Shown here piece after piece: positions 1 to 12,315 of a stretch of 64,000 nt of DNA. Within the stretch, counting starts at the first letter, position 1, and each line of letters begins with the position of its first letter. The notes beneath the pieces are model-generated. The model had not been told where the DNA came from. It worked only from the letters and a program-made list of their open reading frames with translations, and ran no database searches. The stretch is from assembly GCF_949987535.1 (NCBI RefSeq), contig NW_026645862.1, positions 225,804 to 289,803 of the forward strand, given 5' to 3'. Source of the DNA: Balaenoptera acutorostrata. Taxonomy: Eukaryota > Chordata > Mammalia > Artiodactyla > Balaenopteridae. Made by a program: the position numbers and the translations under genes.

Positions 1-1759
1 TCCCAAATCTCCAGGTTCAAGGGCATCTTCCTACGTCGAAAACATGCATGAGAAACCCAGAAGATGGTACACCGTGTGATCGGGAAAGGTTTCTAAAACG
101 CACCTCATTTCTCATCTCCTTGTGCTCGGGTTCGCCATTCCAGCCGCTTTACTAGCCATCGCCCTCCTTGGAGAATCAGCACCTTTAACCTCCTGTTCCG
201 TACAGGTTGCAATTTGTCCTGAGGATGAACGGGAAGAGGGGGAACCAATGAGAGACGAGCTCTAGGGGTTGGGACAGGCACAGGTCACTCTATTTTCCCA
301 TCAGGAAGAAGAATTAACCACAAGCTCAGCCTGCCCCCCAGAACCAGAAGAGGGCCTGAAGCAAACCTGCACTTTTGCGGCCAGCTCCCAAAAAAGCGAA
401 TGGAAAAATGGAGCTCAGGGGCACTGCAATTCACAAACCTGCAGAGTTATAAATGATAACTCTCGTCCACAAATAGATTGAGGGAAGGCAACGAAGAGGC
501 TTTGAAAGCAAGGCAGAATTGCAGGAAACAGATTTCAGGAGTAGATTCGAATCGCCTTGAAAGCACATGAAAAGCGGCAAAACGTGGACAATGATGCCCT
601 TGGCCAAATAGGGCGTATGCGTTTTTTCCTGAATATATTCAGGAAAAAACGCATACGCCCTTTTTGGCCAACCAAGCCACCTGGAAAGGCAAATCAGCGC
701 TCCAAAGAAGTCTCGCTTCCCAGCGGGCAAAAGGGCCATGCGGAAAAAAGTGTCCAAACCAGAAATGCAGGACCGGCCATGGAGAAATGGGAGCCTTGCT
801 ACGCTGATGGGCGGGATGTAAATTGTCAACAGCCACTCTGGAGAAGTGTACGGTGTGTCCTGAAACATCTAAAAAACACAGCTTGGAGAGCATAGGGCAC
901 TTCCACTCATGGGCGTATAAATTGGGAAAACTAAAAATCAGCAAGACACAGGCACCCCAAAGTTTAGGGCTGCTCTGTTGACAAGAACCCCCACTTCCTT
1001 ACACCTTAAATATCCTAGGAAAGAGAAAAGTGGATAAAGAAGTTGTGGTCCTCATGTACAATGGAATATCACTCAGCCATGAAATCAACGTCATAAGGCT
1101 AGTAGCAGCACGATGAGTGGATTTAGGTACGACGATTCTAAGTGAAATAAGTCACACAGAAAAAGACACTTATCATAAGAAATCACTTATAGAGGGAATG
1201 TAAAAACCGCTACACTTGAACTGAATTACAAAACAGAACAGAGTCACACGTTCAGAAAACAAACTATGGCTGCTGAACGGGAAAGGTGAGGTGGGGTGAT
1301 GCATAAAACAGGGGTTTCAAATTAGCTCAGATACCGTTCCATAAACCCAATATGTAGTAGACAAGACCTACTCCTTGCTCAGTGAACTGGACTCATCACC
1401 CCCTATTCACCGCACAAGAATATATCTGACTAGTAAGAATCTTCAAACCTATGTATTTATATCTCTCTGTAAGTGAGTCAAGGGGGTGTAAAGCGGCATA
1501 AACACAGCCGTGAAAAGCAGCTAAACCCCATTATAAAAATAAATTACTTTTCAAAACCCGTGAAACAAAGACAGTGAAAGAGAGAGAAATTCTTACAAAA
1601 TTCGTTCAGGGGCTGTGATGCAACCTGGATTGACCATATCTAGACCCACAGCTGATTGAGACATAAGGGTGGACACTCTTGGGGCTCAGAGGTTTGGTGA
1701 GGTTCCATGAGCCAACGCAGACCCTTTAAAGTAATACTGCATGGTACCCATCCCATGGG
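1..1759 (+). repeat. Satellite monomer M1
   Basis: A full 1,759-bp copy. It lacks one G in the CAGGAGGTAG motif of most copies (near 537-544) and has a T/A mismatch in the left palindrome arm (GGCCAAATAGGG, 602-613). It carries the 'older' variants GTTGTGGTCC and TGTACAATGG that are typical of the outer monomers. Confidence 0.95.
1003..1440 (+). repeat. L1 3'-end-derived segment within the satellite monomer (representative copy, M1)
   Basis: The stretch reads like the 3' end of a mammalian LINE-1 in sense orientation. It has the TGGATAAAGAAG/TGTACAATGGAATATCAC/TCAGCCATGAAA series, then GTGAAATAAGTCACACAGA, AAAGACACTTATCATAAG, TCACTTATAGAGGGAATGTA and CAAAACAGAACAGAGTCACA, and CAAGACCTACTCCTTGCTCA further on. 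These follow the order of the L1 3' region with substitutions. It repeats at the same phase in all full monomers, so it was part of the founding monomer. I recall a published proposal that an L1 fragment is the basic unit of cetacean heterochromatin satellites. The boundaries are approximate. Confidence 0.85.
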
Positions 1760-3519
1760 TCCCAAATCTCCAGGTTCAAGGGCATCTTCCTACGTCGAAA
1801 ACATGCATGAGAAACCCAGAAGATGGTACACCGTGTGATCGGGAAAGGTTTCTAAAACGCACCTCATTTCTCATCTCCTTGTGCTCAGGTTTGCCATTCC
1901 AGCCGCTTTCCTAGCCATCTCCCTCCTTGGAGAATCAGCACCTTTAAGCTCCTGTTCCGTACAGGTTGCAATTTGTCCTGAGGATGAACGGGAAGAGGGG
2001 GAACCAATGAGAGACTAGCTCTAGGGGTTGGGACAGGCACAGGTCACTCTATTTTCCCATCAGGAAGAAGAATTAACCACAAGCTCAGCCTGCCCCCCAG
2101 AACAAGAAGAGGGCCTGAAGCAATCCTGCACTTTTGCGGCCAGCTCCCAAAAAAGCGACTGGAAAAATGGAGCTCAGGGGCACTGCAATTCACAAACCTG
2201 CAGAGTTATAAATGATAACTCTCGTCCACAAATATATTGAGGGAAGGCAACGAAGAGGCTTTGAAAGCAAGGCAGAATTGCAGGAAACAGATTTCAGGAG
2301 GTAGATTCGAATCGCCTTGAAAGCACATGAAAAGCGGCAAAACGTGAACAATGATGCCCTTGGCCAAAAAGGGCATGTGCGTTTTTTCCTGAATATATTC
2401 AGGAAAAAACGCATACGCCCTTTTTGGCCAACCAAGCCACCTGGAAAGGCAAATCAGCGCTCCAAAGAAGTCTCGCTTCCCAGCGGGCAAAAGGGCCATG
2501 CGGAAAAAAGTGTCCAAACCAGAAATGCAGGACCAGCCATGGAGAAATGGGAGCCTTGCTACGCTGATGGGCGGGATGTAAATTGCCAACAGCCACTCTG
2601 GAGAAGTGTACGGTGTGTCCTGAAACATCTAAAAAACACAGCTTGTAGAGCATAGGGCACTTCCACTCATGGGCGTATAAATTGGGAAAACTAAAAATCA
2701 GCAAGACACAGGCACCCCAAAGTTTAGGGCTGCTCTGTTGACAAGAACCCCCACTTCATTACACCTTAAATATCCTAGGAAAGAGAAAAATGGAAAAAGA
2801 AGTTGTGGTCCTCATGTACAATGGAATATCACTCAGCCATGAAATCAACGTCATGAGGCTAGTAGCAGCACGATGAGTGGATTTAGGTACGACGATTCTA
2901 AGTGAAATAAGTCACACAGAAAAAGACACTTATCATAAGAAATCACTTATAGAGGGAATGTAAAAACCGCTACACTTGAACTGAATTACAAAACAGAACA
3001 GAGTCACACGTTCAGAACACACACTATGGCTGCTGAACGGGAAAGGTGAGGTGGGGTGATACATAAAACAAGGGTTTCAAATTAGCTCCGATACCGTTCC
3101 ATAAACCCAATATGTAAGAGACAAGACCTATTCCTTTTTCAGTGAACTGGACTCAACACCCCCTATTCACCGCACAAGAATATATCTGACTAGTAAGAAT
3201 CTTCAAACCTATGTATTGATAGCTCTCTGTAAGTGAGTCAAGAGGGTGTAAAGCGGCATAAACACAGCCGTGAAAAGCAGCTAAACCCCATTATAAAAAT
3301 AAATTACTTTTCAAAACCCGTGAAACAAAGACAGTGAAAGAGAGAGAAATTCTTACAAAATTCGTTCAGGGGCTGTGATGCACCCTGGATTGACCATATC
3401 TAGACCCACAGCTGATTGAGACATAAGGGTGGACACTCTTGGGGCTCAGAGGTTTGGTGAGGTTGCATGAGCCAACGCAGACCCTTTAAAGTAATACTGC
3501 ATGGTACCCATCCCATGGG
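1760..3519 (+). repeat. Satellite monomer M2
   Basis: A 1,760-bp copy. The left palindrome arm carries two changes (GGGCATGTGCG). Around 3088-3141 it has a rare variant block (TTAGCTCCGATACC, TATGTAAGAGAC, CCTATTCCTTTTTC) that reappears only in M23. Confidence 0.95.
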
Positions 3520-5278
3520 TCCCAAATCTCCAGGTTCAAGGGCATCTTCCCACGTCGAAAACATGCATGAGAAACCCAGAAGATGGTACACTGTGTGATC
3601 GGGAAAGGTTTCTAAAACGCACCTCATTTCTCATCTCCTTGTGCTCGGGTTCGCCATTCCAGCCGCTTTCCTAGCCATCGCCCTCCTTGGAGAATCAGCA
3701 CCTTTAACCTCCTGTTCCGTACAGGTTGCAATTTGTCCTGAGGATGAACGGGAAGAGGGGGAACCAATGAGAGACGAGCTCTAGGGGTTGGGACAGGCAC
3801 AGGTCACTCTATTTTCCCATCAGGAAGAAGAATTAACCACAAGCTCAGCCTGCCCCCCAGAACCAGAAGAGGGCCTGAAGCAATCCTGCACTTTTGCGGC
3901 CAGCTCCCAAAAAAGCGACTGGAAAAATGGAGCTCAGGGGCACTGCAATTCACAAACCTGCAGAGTTATAAATGATAACTCTCGTCCACAAATATATTGA
4001 GGGAAGGCAACGAAGAGGCTTTGAAAGCAAGGCAGAATTGCAGGAAACAGATTTCAGGAGGTAGATTCGAATCGCCTTGAAAGCACATGAAAAGCGGCAA
4101 AACGTGGACAATGATGCCCTTGGCCAAAAAGGGCGTATGCGTTTTTTCCTGAATATATTGAGGAAAAAACGCATACGCCCTTTTTGGCCAACCAAGCCAC
4201 CTGGAAAGGCAAATCAGCGCTCCAAAAAGTCTCGCTTCCCAGCGGGCAAAAGGGCCATGCGGAAAAAAGTGTCCAAACCAGAAATGCAGGACCGGCCATG
4301 GAGAAATGGGAGCCTTGCTACGCTGATGGGCGGGATGTAAATTGCCAACAGCCACTCTGGAGAAGTGTACGGTGTGTCCTGAAACATCTAAAAAACACAG
4401 CTTGGAGAGCATAGGGCACTTCCACTCATGGGCGTATAAATTGGGAAAACTAAAAATCAGCAAGACACAGGCACCCCAAAGTTTAGGGCTGCTCTGTTGA
4501 AAAGAACCCCCACTTCTTTACACCTTAAATATCCTAGGAAAGAGAAAAGTGGATAAAGAAGTTGTGGTCCTCATGTACAATGGAATATCACTCAGCCATG
4601 AAATCAACGTCATGAGGCTAGTAGCAGCACGATGAGTGGATTTAGGTACGACGATTCTAAGTGAAATAAGTCACACAGAAAAAGACACTTATCATAAGAA
4701 ATCACTTATAGAGGGAATGTAAAAACCGCTACACTTGAACTGAATTACAAAACAGAACAGAGTCACACGTTCAGAAAACACACTATGGCTGCTGAACGGG
4801 AAAGGTGAGGTGGGGTGATGCATAAAACAAGGGTTTCAAATTAGCTCAGATACCGTTCCATAAACCCAATATGTAGTAGACAAGGCCTACTCCTTGCTCA
4901 GTGAACTGGACTCAACACCCCCTATTCACCGCACAAGAATATATCTGACTAGTAAGAATCTTCAAACCTATGTATTGATATCTCTCTGTAAGTGAGTCAA
5001 GGGGGTGTAAAGCGGCATAACCACAGCCGTGAAAAGCAGCTAAACCCCATTATAAAAATAAATTACTTTTCAAAACCCGTGAAACAAAGACAGTGAAAGA
5101 GAGAGAAATTCTTACAAAATTCGTTCAGGGGCTGTGATGCACCCTGGATTGACCATATCTAGACCCACAGCTGATTGAGACATAAGGGTGGACACTCTTG
5201 GGGCTCAGAGGTTTGGTGAGGTTGCATGAGCCAACGCAGACCCTTTAAAGTAATACTGCATGGTACCCATCCCATGGG
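3520..5278 (+). repeat. Satellite monomer M3
   Basis: A 1,759-bp copy with a C-to-G change next to the palindrome centre (AATATATTGAGG). A one-base deletion at about 4225 (CTCCAAAAAGTC for CTCCAAAGAAGTC) fuses two reverse reading frames into a longer fortuitous one. Confidence 0.95.
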
Positions 5279-7038
5279 TCCCAAATCTCCAGGTTCAAGG
5301 GCATCTTCCTACGTCGAAAACATGCATGAGAAACCCAGAAGATGGTACACCGTGTGATCGGGAAAGGTTTCTAAAACGCACCTCATTTCTCATCTCCTTG
5401 TGCTCGGGTTCGCCATTCCAGCCGCTTTACTAGCCATCGCCCTCCTTGGAGAATCAGCACCTTTAACCTCCTGTTCCGTACAGGTTGCAATTTGTCCTGA
5501 GGATGAACGGGAAGAGGGGGAACCAATGAGAGACTAGCTCTAGGGGTTGGGACAGGCACAGGTCACTCTATTTTCCCATCAGGAAGAAGAATTAACCACA
5601 AGCTCAGCCTGCCCCCCAGAACCAGAAGAGGGCCTGAAGCAATCCTGCACTTTTGCGGCCAGCTCCCAAAAAAGCGACTGGAAAAATGGAGCTCAGGGGC
5701 ACTGCAATTCACAAACCTGCAGAGTTATAAATGATAACTCTCGTCCACAAATATATTGAGGGAAGGCAACGAAGAGGCTTTGAAAGCAAGGCAGAATTGC
5801 AGGAAACAGATTTCAGGAGGTAGATTCGAATCGCCTTGAAAGTACATGAAAAGCGGCAAAACGTGGACAATGATGCCCTTGGCCAAAAAGGGCGTATGCG
5901 TTTCTTCCTGAATATATTCAGGAAAAAACGCATACGCCCTTTTTGGCCAACCAAGCTAACTGGAAAGGCAAATCAGCGCTCCAAAGAAGTCTCGCTTCCC
6001 AGCGGGCAAAAGGGCCATGCGGAAAAAAGTGTCCAAACCAGAAATGCAGGACTGGCCATGGAGAAATGGGAGCCTTGCTACGCTGATGGGCGGGATGTAA
6101 ATTGCCAACAGCCACTCTGGAGAAGTGTACGGTGTGTCCTGAAACATCTAAAAAACACAGCTTGGAGAGCATAGGGCACTTCCACTCATGGGCGTATAAA
6201 TTGGGAAAACTAAAAATCAGCAAGACACAGGCACCCCAAAGTTTAGGGCTGCTCTGTTGACAAGAACTCCCACTTCATTACACCTTAAATATCCTAGGAA
6301 AGAGAAAAGTGGATAAAGAAGTTGGGGTCCTCATGAACAATGGAATATCACTCAGCCATGAAATCAACGTCATAAGGCTAGTAGCAGCACGATGAGTGGA
6401 TTTAGGTACGACGATTCTAAGTGAAATAAGTCACACAGAAAAAGACACTTATCATAAGAAATCACTTATAGAGGGAATGTAAAAACCGCTACACTTGAAC
6501 TGAATTACAAAACAGAACAGAGTCACACGTTCAGAAAACACACTATGGTTGCTGAACGGGAAAGGTGAGGTGGGGTGATGCATAAAACAAGGGTTTCAAA
6601 TTAGCTCAGATACCGTTCCATAAACCCAATATGTAGTAGACAAGACCTACTCCTTGCTCAGTGAACTGGACTCAACACCCCCTATTCACCGCACAAGAAT
6701 ATATCTGACTAGTAAGAATCTTCAAACCTATGTATTGATATCTCTCTGTAAGTGAGTCAAGGGGGTGTAAGGCGGCCTAAACACAGCCGTGAAAAGCAGC
6801 TAAACCCCATTGTAAAAATAAATTACTTTTCAAAACCCGTGAAACAAAGACAGTGAAAGAGAGAGAAATTCTTACAAAATTCGTTCAGGGGCTGTGATGC
6901 AACCTGGATTGACCATATCTAGACCCACAGCTGATTGAGACATAAGGGTGGACACTCTTGGGGCTCAGAGGTTTGGTGAGGTTGCATGAGCCAACGCAGA
7001 CCCTTTAAAGTAATACTGCATGGTACCCATCCCATGGG
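5279..7038 (+). repeat. Satellite monomer M4, left end of the G-subtype block
   Basis: The left half is of the general type (CAATGAGAGACT). From just right of the palindrome it becomes subtype G, marked by AAGCTAACTGG (5954-5964), CTATGGTTGCTG, GTAAGGCGGCCTAAAC and CCATTGTAAAAAT. The left palindrome arm has a T-to-C change (GTTTCTTCC). Confidence 0.95.
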
Positions 7039-8797
7039 TCCCAAATCTCCAGGTTCAAGGGCATCTTCCTACGTCGAAAACATGCATGAGAAACCCAGAA
7101 GATGGTACACCGTGTGATCGGGAAAGGTTTCTAAAACGCACCTCATTTCTCATCTCCTTGTGCTCGGGTTCGCCATTCCAGCCGGTTTCCTAGCCATCTC
7201 CCTCCTTGGAGATTCAGCACCTTTAACCTCCTGTTCCGTACAGGTTGCAATTTGTCCTGAGGATGAACGGGAAGAGGGGGAACCAATGGAGACTAGCTCT
7301 AGGGGTTGGGACAGGCACAGGTCACTCTATTTTCCCATCAGGAAGAAGAATTAACCACAAGCTCAGCCTGCCCCCCAGAACCAGAAGAGGGCCTGAAGCA
7401 ATCCTGCACTTTTGCGGCCAGCTCCCAAAAAAGCGACTGGAAAAATGGAGCTCAGGGGCACTGCAATTCACAAACCTGCAGAGTTATAAATGATAACTCT
7501 CGTCCACAAATATATTGAGGGAAGGCAACGAAGAGGCTTTGAAAGCAAGGCAGAATTGCAGGAAACAGATTTCAGGAGGTAGATTCGAATCGCCTTGAAA
7601 GCACATGAAAAGCGGCAAAACGTGGACAATGATGCCCTTGGCCAAAAAGGGCGTATGCGTTTTTTCCTGAATATATTCAGGAAAAAACGCATACGCCCTT
7701 TTTGGCCAACCAAGCTAACTGGAAAGGCAAATCAGCGCTCCAAAGAAGTCTCGCTTCCCAGCGGGCAAAAGGGCCATGCGGAAAAAAGTGTCCAAACCAG
7801 AAATGCAGGACTGGCCATGGAGAAATGGGAGCCTTGCTACGCTGATGGGCGGGATGTAAATTGCCAACAGCCACTCTGGAGAAGTGTACGGTGTGTCCTG
7901 AAACATCTAAAAAACACAGCTTGGAGAGCATAGGGCACTTCCACTCATGGGCGTATAAATTGGGAAAAATAAAAATCAGCAAGACACAGGCACCCCAAAG
8001 TTTAGGGCTGCTCTGTTGACAAGAACCCCCACTTCATTACACCTTAAATATCCTAGGAAAGAGAAAAGTGGATAAAGAAGTTGGGGTCCTCATGAACAAT
8101 GGAATATCACTCAGCCATGAAATCAACGTCATAAGGCTAGTAGCAGCACGATGAGTGGATTTAGGTACGACGATTCTAAGTGAAATAAGTCACACAGAAA
8201 AAGACACTTATCATAAGAAATCACTTATAGAGGGAATGTAAAAACCGCTACACTTGAACTGAATTACAAAACAGAACAGAGTCACACGTTCAGAAAACAC
8301 ACTATGGTTGCTGAACGGGAAAGGTGAGGTGGGGTGATGCATAAAACAAGGGTTTCAAATTAGCTCAGATACCGTTCCATAAACCCAATATGTAGTAGAC
8401 AAGACCTACTCCTTGCTCAGTGAACTGGACTCAACACCCCCTATTCACCGCACAAGAATATATCTGACTAGTAAGAATCTTCAAACCTATGTATTGATAT
8501 CTCTCTGTAAGTGAGTCAAGGGGGTGTAAGGCGGCCTAAACACAGCCGTGAAAAGCAGCTAAACCCCATTGTAAAAATAAATTACTTTTCAAAACCCGTG
8601 AAACAAAGACAGTGAAAGAGAGAGAAATTCTTACAAAATTCGTTCAGGGGCTGTGATGCCACCTGGATTGACCATATCTAGACCCACAGCTGATTGAGAC
8701 ATAAGGGTGGACACTCTTGGGGCTCAGAGGTTTGGTGAGGTTGCATGAGCCAACGCAGACCCTTTAAAGTAATACTGCATGGTACCCATCCCATGGG
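7039..8797 (+). repeat. Satellite monomer M5, complete subtype G
   Basis: Subtype G throughout: GCCGGTTTCCTAG, GGAGATTCAGC and a one-base-shorter CAATGGAGACT in the left half; CTAACTGG and TGGTTGCTG in the right half. Its palindrome (7638-7709) is perfect. Confidence 0.95.
7638..7709. repeat. Perfect 72-bp palindrome (representative copy, M5)
   Basis: The two 36-base halves are exact reverse complements, starting TTGGCC, ending GGCCAA and centred in GAATATATTC with no spacer. The element occurs in every monomer at relative position about 600-671 (M1: 600-671; M2: 2360-2431). It is perfect in M5, M6, M7, M9, M15, M17, M19 and M21, and has one to several unmatched changes in others. As single-stranded DNA it could form a hairpin and as duplex a cruciform. 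Known biology: long spacer-less palindromes can provoke breakage and recombination. No function is known to me for this one. Confidence 0.95.
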
Positions 8798-10556
8798 TCC
8801 CAAATCTCCAGGTTCAAGGGCATCTTCCTACGTCGAAAACATGCATGAGAAACCCAGAAGATGGTACACCGTGTGATCGGGAAAGGTTTCTAAAACGCAC
8901 CTCATTTCTCATCTCCTTGTGCTCGGGTTCGCCATTCCAGCCGGTTTCCTAGCCATCTCCCTCCTTGGAGATTCAGCACCTTTAACCTCCTGTTCCGTAC
9001 AGGTTGCAATTTGTCCTGAGGATGAACGGGAAGAGGGGGAACCAATGGAGACTAGCTCTAGGGGTTGGGACAGGCACAGGTCACTCTATTTTCCCATCAG
9101 GAAGAAGAATTAACCACAAGCTCAGCCTGCCCCCCAGAACCAGAAGAGGGCCTGAAGGAATCCTGCACTTTTGCGGCCAGCTCCCAAAAAAGCGACTGGA
9201 AAAATGGAGCTCAGGGGCACTGCAATTCACAAACCTGCAGAGTTATAAATGATAACTCTGGTCCACAAATAGATTGAGGGAAGGCAACGAAGAGGCTTTG
9301 AAAGCAAGGCAGAATTGCAGGAAACAGATTTCAGGAGGTAGATTCGAATCGCCTTGAAAGCACATGAAAAGCGGCAAAACGTGGACAATGATGCCCTTGG
9401 CCAAAAAGGGCGTATGCGTTTTTTCCTGAATATATTCAGGAAAAAACGCATACGCCCTTTTTGGCCAACCAAGCTAACTGGAAAGGCAAATCAGCGCTCC
9501 AAAGAAGTCTCGCTTCCCAGCGGGCAAAAGGGCCATGCGGAAAAAAGTGTCCAAACCAGAAATGCAGGACTGGCCATGGAGAAATGGGAGCCTTGCTACG
9601 CTGATGGGCGGGATGTAAATTGCCAACAGCCACTCTGGAGAAGTGTACGGTGTGTCCTGAAACATCTAAAAAACACAGCTTGGAGAGCATAGGGCACTTC
9701 CACTCATGGGCGTATAAATTGGGAAAACTAAAAATCAGCAAGACACAGGCACCCCAAAGTTTAGGGCTGCTCTGTTGACAAGAACCCCCACTTCATTACA
9801 CCTTAAATATCCTAGGAAAGAGAAAAGTGGATAAAGAAGTTGGGGTCCTCATGAACAATGGAATATCACTCAGCCATGAAATCAACGTCATAAGGCTAGT
9901 AGCAGCACGATGAGTGGATTTAGGTACGACGATTCTAAGTGAAATAAGTCACACAGAAAAAGACACTTATCATAAGAAATCACTTATAGAGGGAATGTAA
10001 AAACCGCTACACTTGAACTGAATTACAAAACAGAACAGAGTCACACGTTCAGAAAACACACTATGGTTGCTGAACGGGAAAGGTGAGGTGGGGTGATGCA
10101 TAAAACAAGGGTTTCAAATTAGCTCAGATACCGTTCCATAAACCCAATATGTAGTAGACAAGACCTACTCCTTGCTCAGTGAACTGGACTCAACACCCCC
10201 TATTCACCGCACAAGAATATATCTGACTAGTAAGAATCTTCAAACCTATGTATTGATATCTCTCTGTAAGTGAGTCAAGGGGGTGTAAGGCGGCCTAAAC
10301 ACAGCCGTGAAAAGCAGCTAAACCCCATTGTAAAAATAAATTACTTTTCAAAACCCGTGAAACAAAGACAGTGAAAGAGAGAGAAATTCTTACAAAATTC
10401 GTTCAGGGGCTGTGATGCAACCTGGATTGACCATATCTAGACCCACAGCTGATTGAGACATAAGGGTGGACACTCTTGGGGCTCAGAGGTTTGGTGAGGT
10501 TGCATGAGCCAACGCAGACCCTTTAAAGTAATACTGCATGGTACCCATCCCATGGG
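8798..10556 (+). repeat. Satellite monomer M6, complete subtype G
   Basis: Nearly identical to M5. Private changes include CCTGAAGGAATCC (near 9152) and CTCTGGTCCAC (near 9257). The palindrome is perfect. Confidence 0.95.
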
Positions 10557-12315
10557 TCCCAAATCTCCAGGTTCAAGGGCATCTTCCTACGTCGAAAACA
10601 TGCATGAGAAACCCAGAAGATGGTACACCGTGTGATCGGGAAAGGTTTCTAAAACGCACCTCATTTCTCATCTCCTTGTGCTCGGGTTCGCCATTCCAGC
10701 CGGTTTCCTAGCCATCTCCCTCCTTGGAGATTCAGCACCTTTAACCTCCTGTTCCGTACAGGTTGCAATTTGTCCTGAGGATGAACGGGAAGAGGGGGAA
10801 CCAATGGAGACTAGCTCTAGGGGTTGGGACAGGCACAGGTCACTCTATTTTCCCATCAGGAAGAAGAATTAACCACAAGCTCAGCCTGCCCCCCAGAACC
10901 AGAAGAGGGCCTGAAGCAATCCTGCACTTTTGCGGCCAGCTCCCAAAAAAGCGACTGGAAAAATGGAGCTCAGGGGCACTGCAATTCACACACCTGCAGA
11001 GTTATAAATGATAACTCTCGTCCACAAATATATTGAGGGAAGGCAACGAAGAGGCTTTGAAAGCAAGGCAGAATTGCAGGAAACAGATTTCAGGAGGTAG
11101 ATTCGAATCGCCTTGAAAGCACATGAAAAGCGGCAAAACGTGGACAATGATGCCCTTGGCCAAAAAGGGCGTATGCGTTTTTTCCTGAATATATTCAGGA
11201 AAAAACGCATACGCCCTTTTTGGCCAACCAAGCTAACTGGAAAGGCAAATCAGCGCTCCAAAGAAGTCTCGCTTCCCAGCGGGCAAAAGGGCCATGCGGA
11301 AAAAAGTGTCCAAACCAGAAATGCAGGACTGGCCATGGAGAAATGGGAGCCTTGCTACGCTGATGGGCGGGATGTAAATTGCCAACAGCCACTCTGGAGA
11401 AGTGTACGGTGTGTCCTGAAACATCTAAAAAACACAGCTTGGAGAGCATAGGGCACTTCCACTCATGGGCGTATAAATTGGGAAAAATAAAAATCAGCAA
11501 GACACAGGCACCCCAAAGTTTAGGGCTGCTCTGTTGACAAGAACCCCCACTTCATTACACCTTAAATATCCTAGGAAAGAGAAAAGTGGATAAAGAAGTT
11601 GGGGTCCTCATGAACAATGGAATATCACTCAGCCATGAAATCAACGTCATAAGGCTAGTAGCAGCACGATGAGTGGATTTAGGTACGACGATTCTAAGTG
11701 AAATAAGTCACACAGAAAAAGACACTTATCATAAGAAATCACTTATAGAGGGAATGTAAAAACCGCTACACTTGAACTGAATTACAAAACAGAACAGAGT
11801 CACACGTTCAGAAAACACACTATGGTTGCTGAACGGGAAAGGTGAGGTGGGGTGATGCATAAAACAAGGGTTTCAAATTAGCTCAGATACCGTTCCATAA
11901 ACCCAATATGTAGTAGACAAGACCTACTCCTTGCTCAGTGAACTGGACTCAACACCCCCTATTCACCGCACAAGAATATATCTGACTAGTAAGAATCTTC
12001 AAACCTATGTATTGATATCTCTCTGTAAGTGAGTCAAGGGGGTGTAAGGCGGCCTAAACACAGCCGTGAAAAGCAGCTAAACCCCATTGTAAAAATAAAT
12101 TACTTTTCAAAACCCGTGAAACAAAGACAGTGAAAGAGAGAGAAATTCTTACAAAATTCGTTCAGGGGCTGTGATGCAACCTGGATTGACCATATCTAGA
12201 CCCACAGCTGATTGAGACATAAGGGTGGACACTCTTGGGGCTCAGAGGTTTGGTGAGGTTGCATGAGCCAACGCAGACCCTTTAAAGTAATACTGCATGG
12301 TACCCATCCCATGGG
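10557..12315 (+). repeat. Satellite monomer M7, complete subtype G
   Basis: Nearly identical to M5 and M6. A private change is CACACACCTGCAG near 10986. The palindrome is perfect. Confidence 0.95.

Noticed and set aside
900..930. TATA-like GGCGTATAAATTGGG in every monomer as a satellite promoter
   Set aside because: A single AT-rich word without initiator or other support. Transcription cannot be judged from sequence.
7638..7709. Palindrome as a terminator or a structured RNA gene
   Set aside because: No transcription unit is evident, changes in the arms are mostly uncompensated, and it is part of a non-coding satellite.
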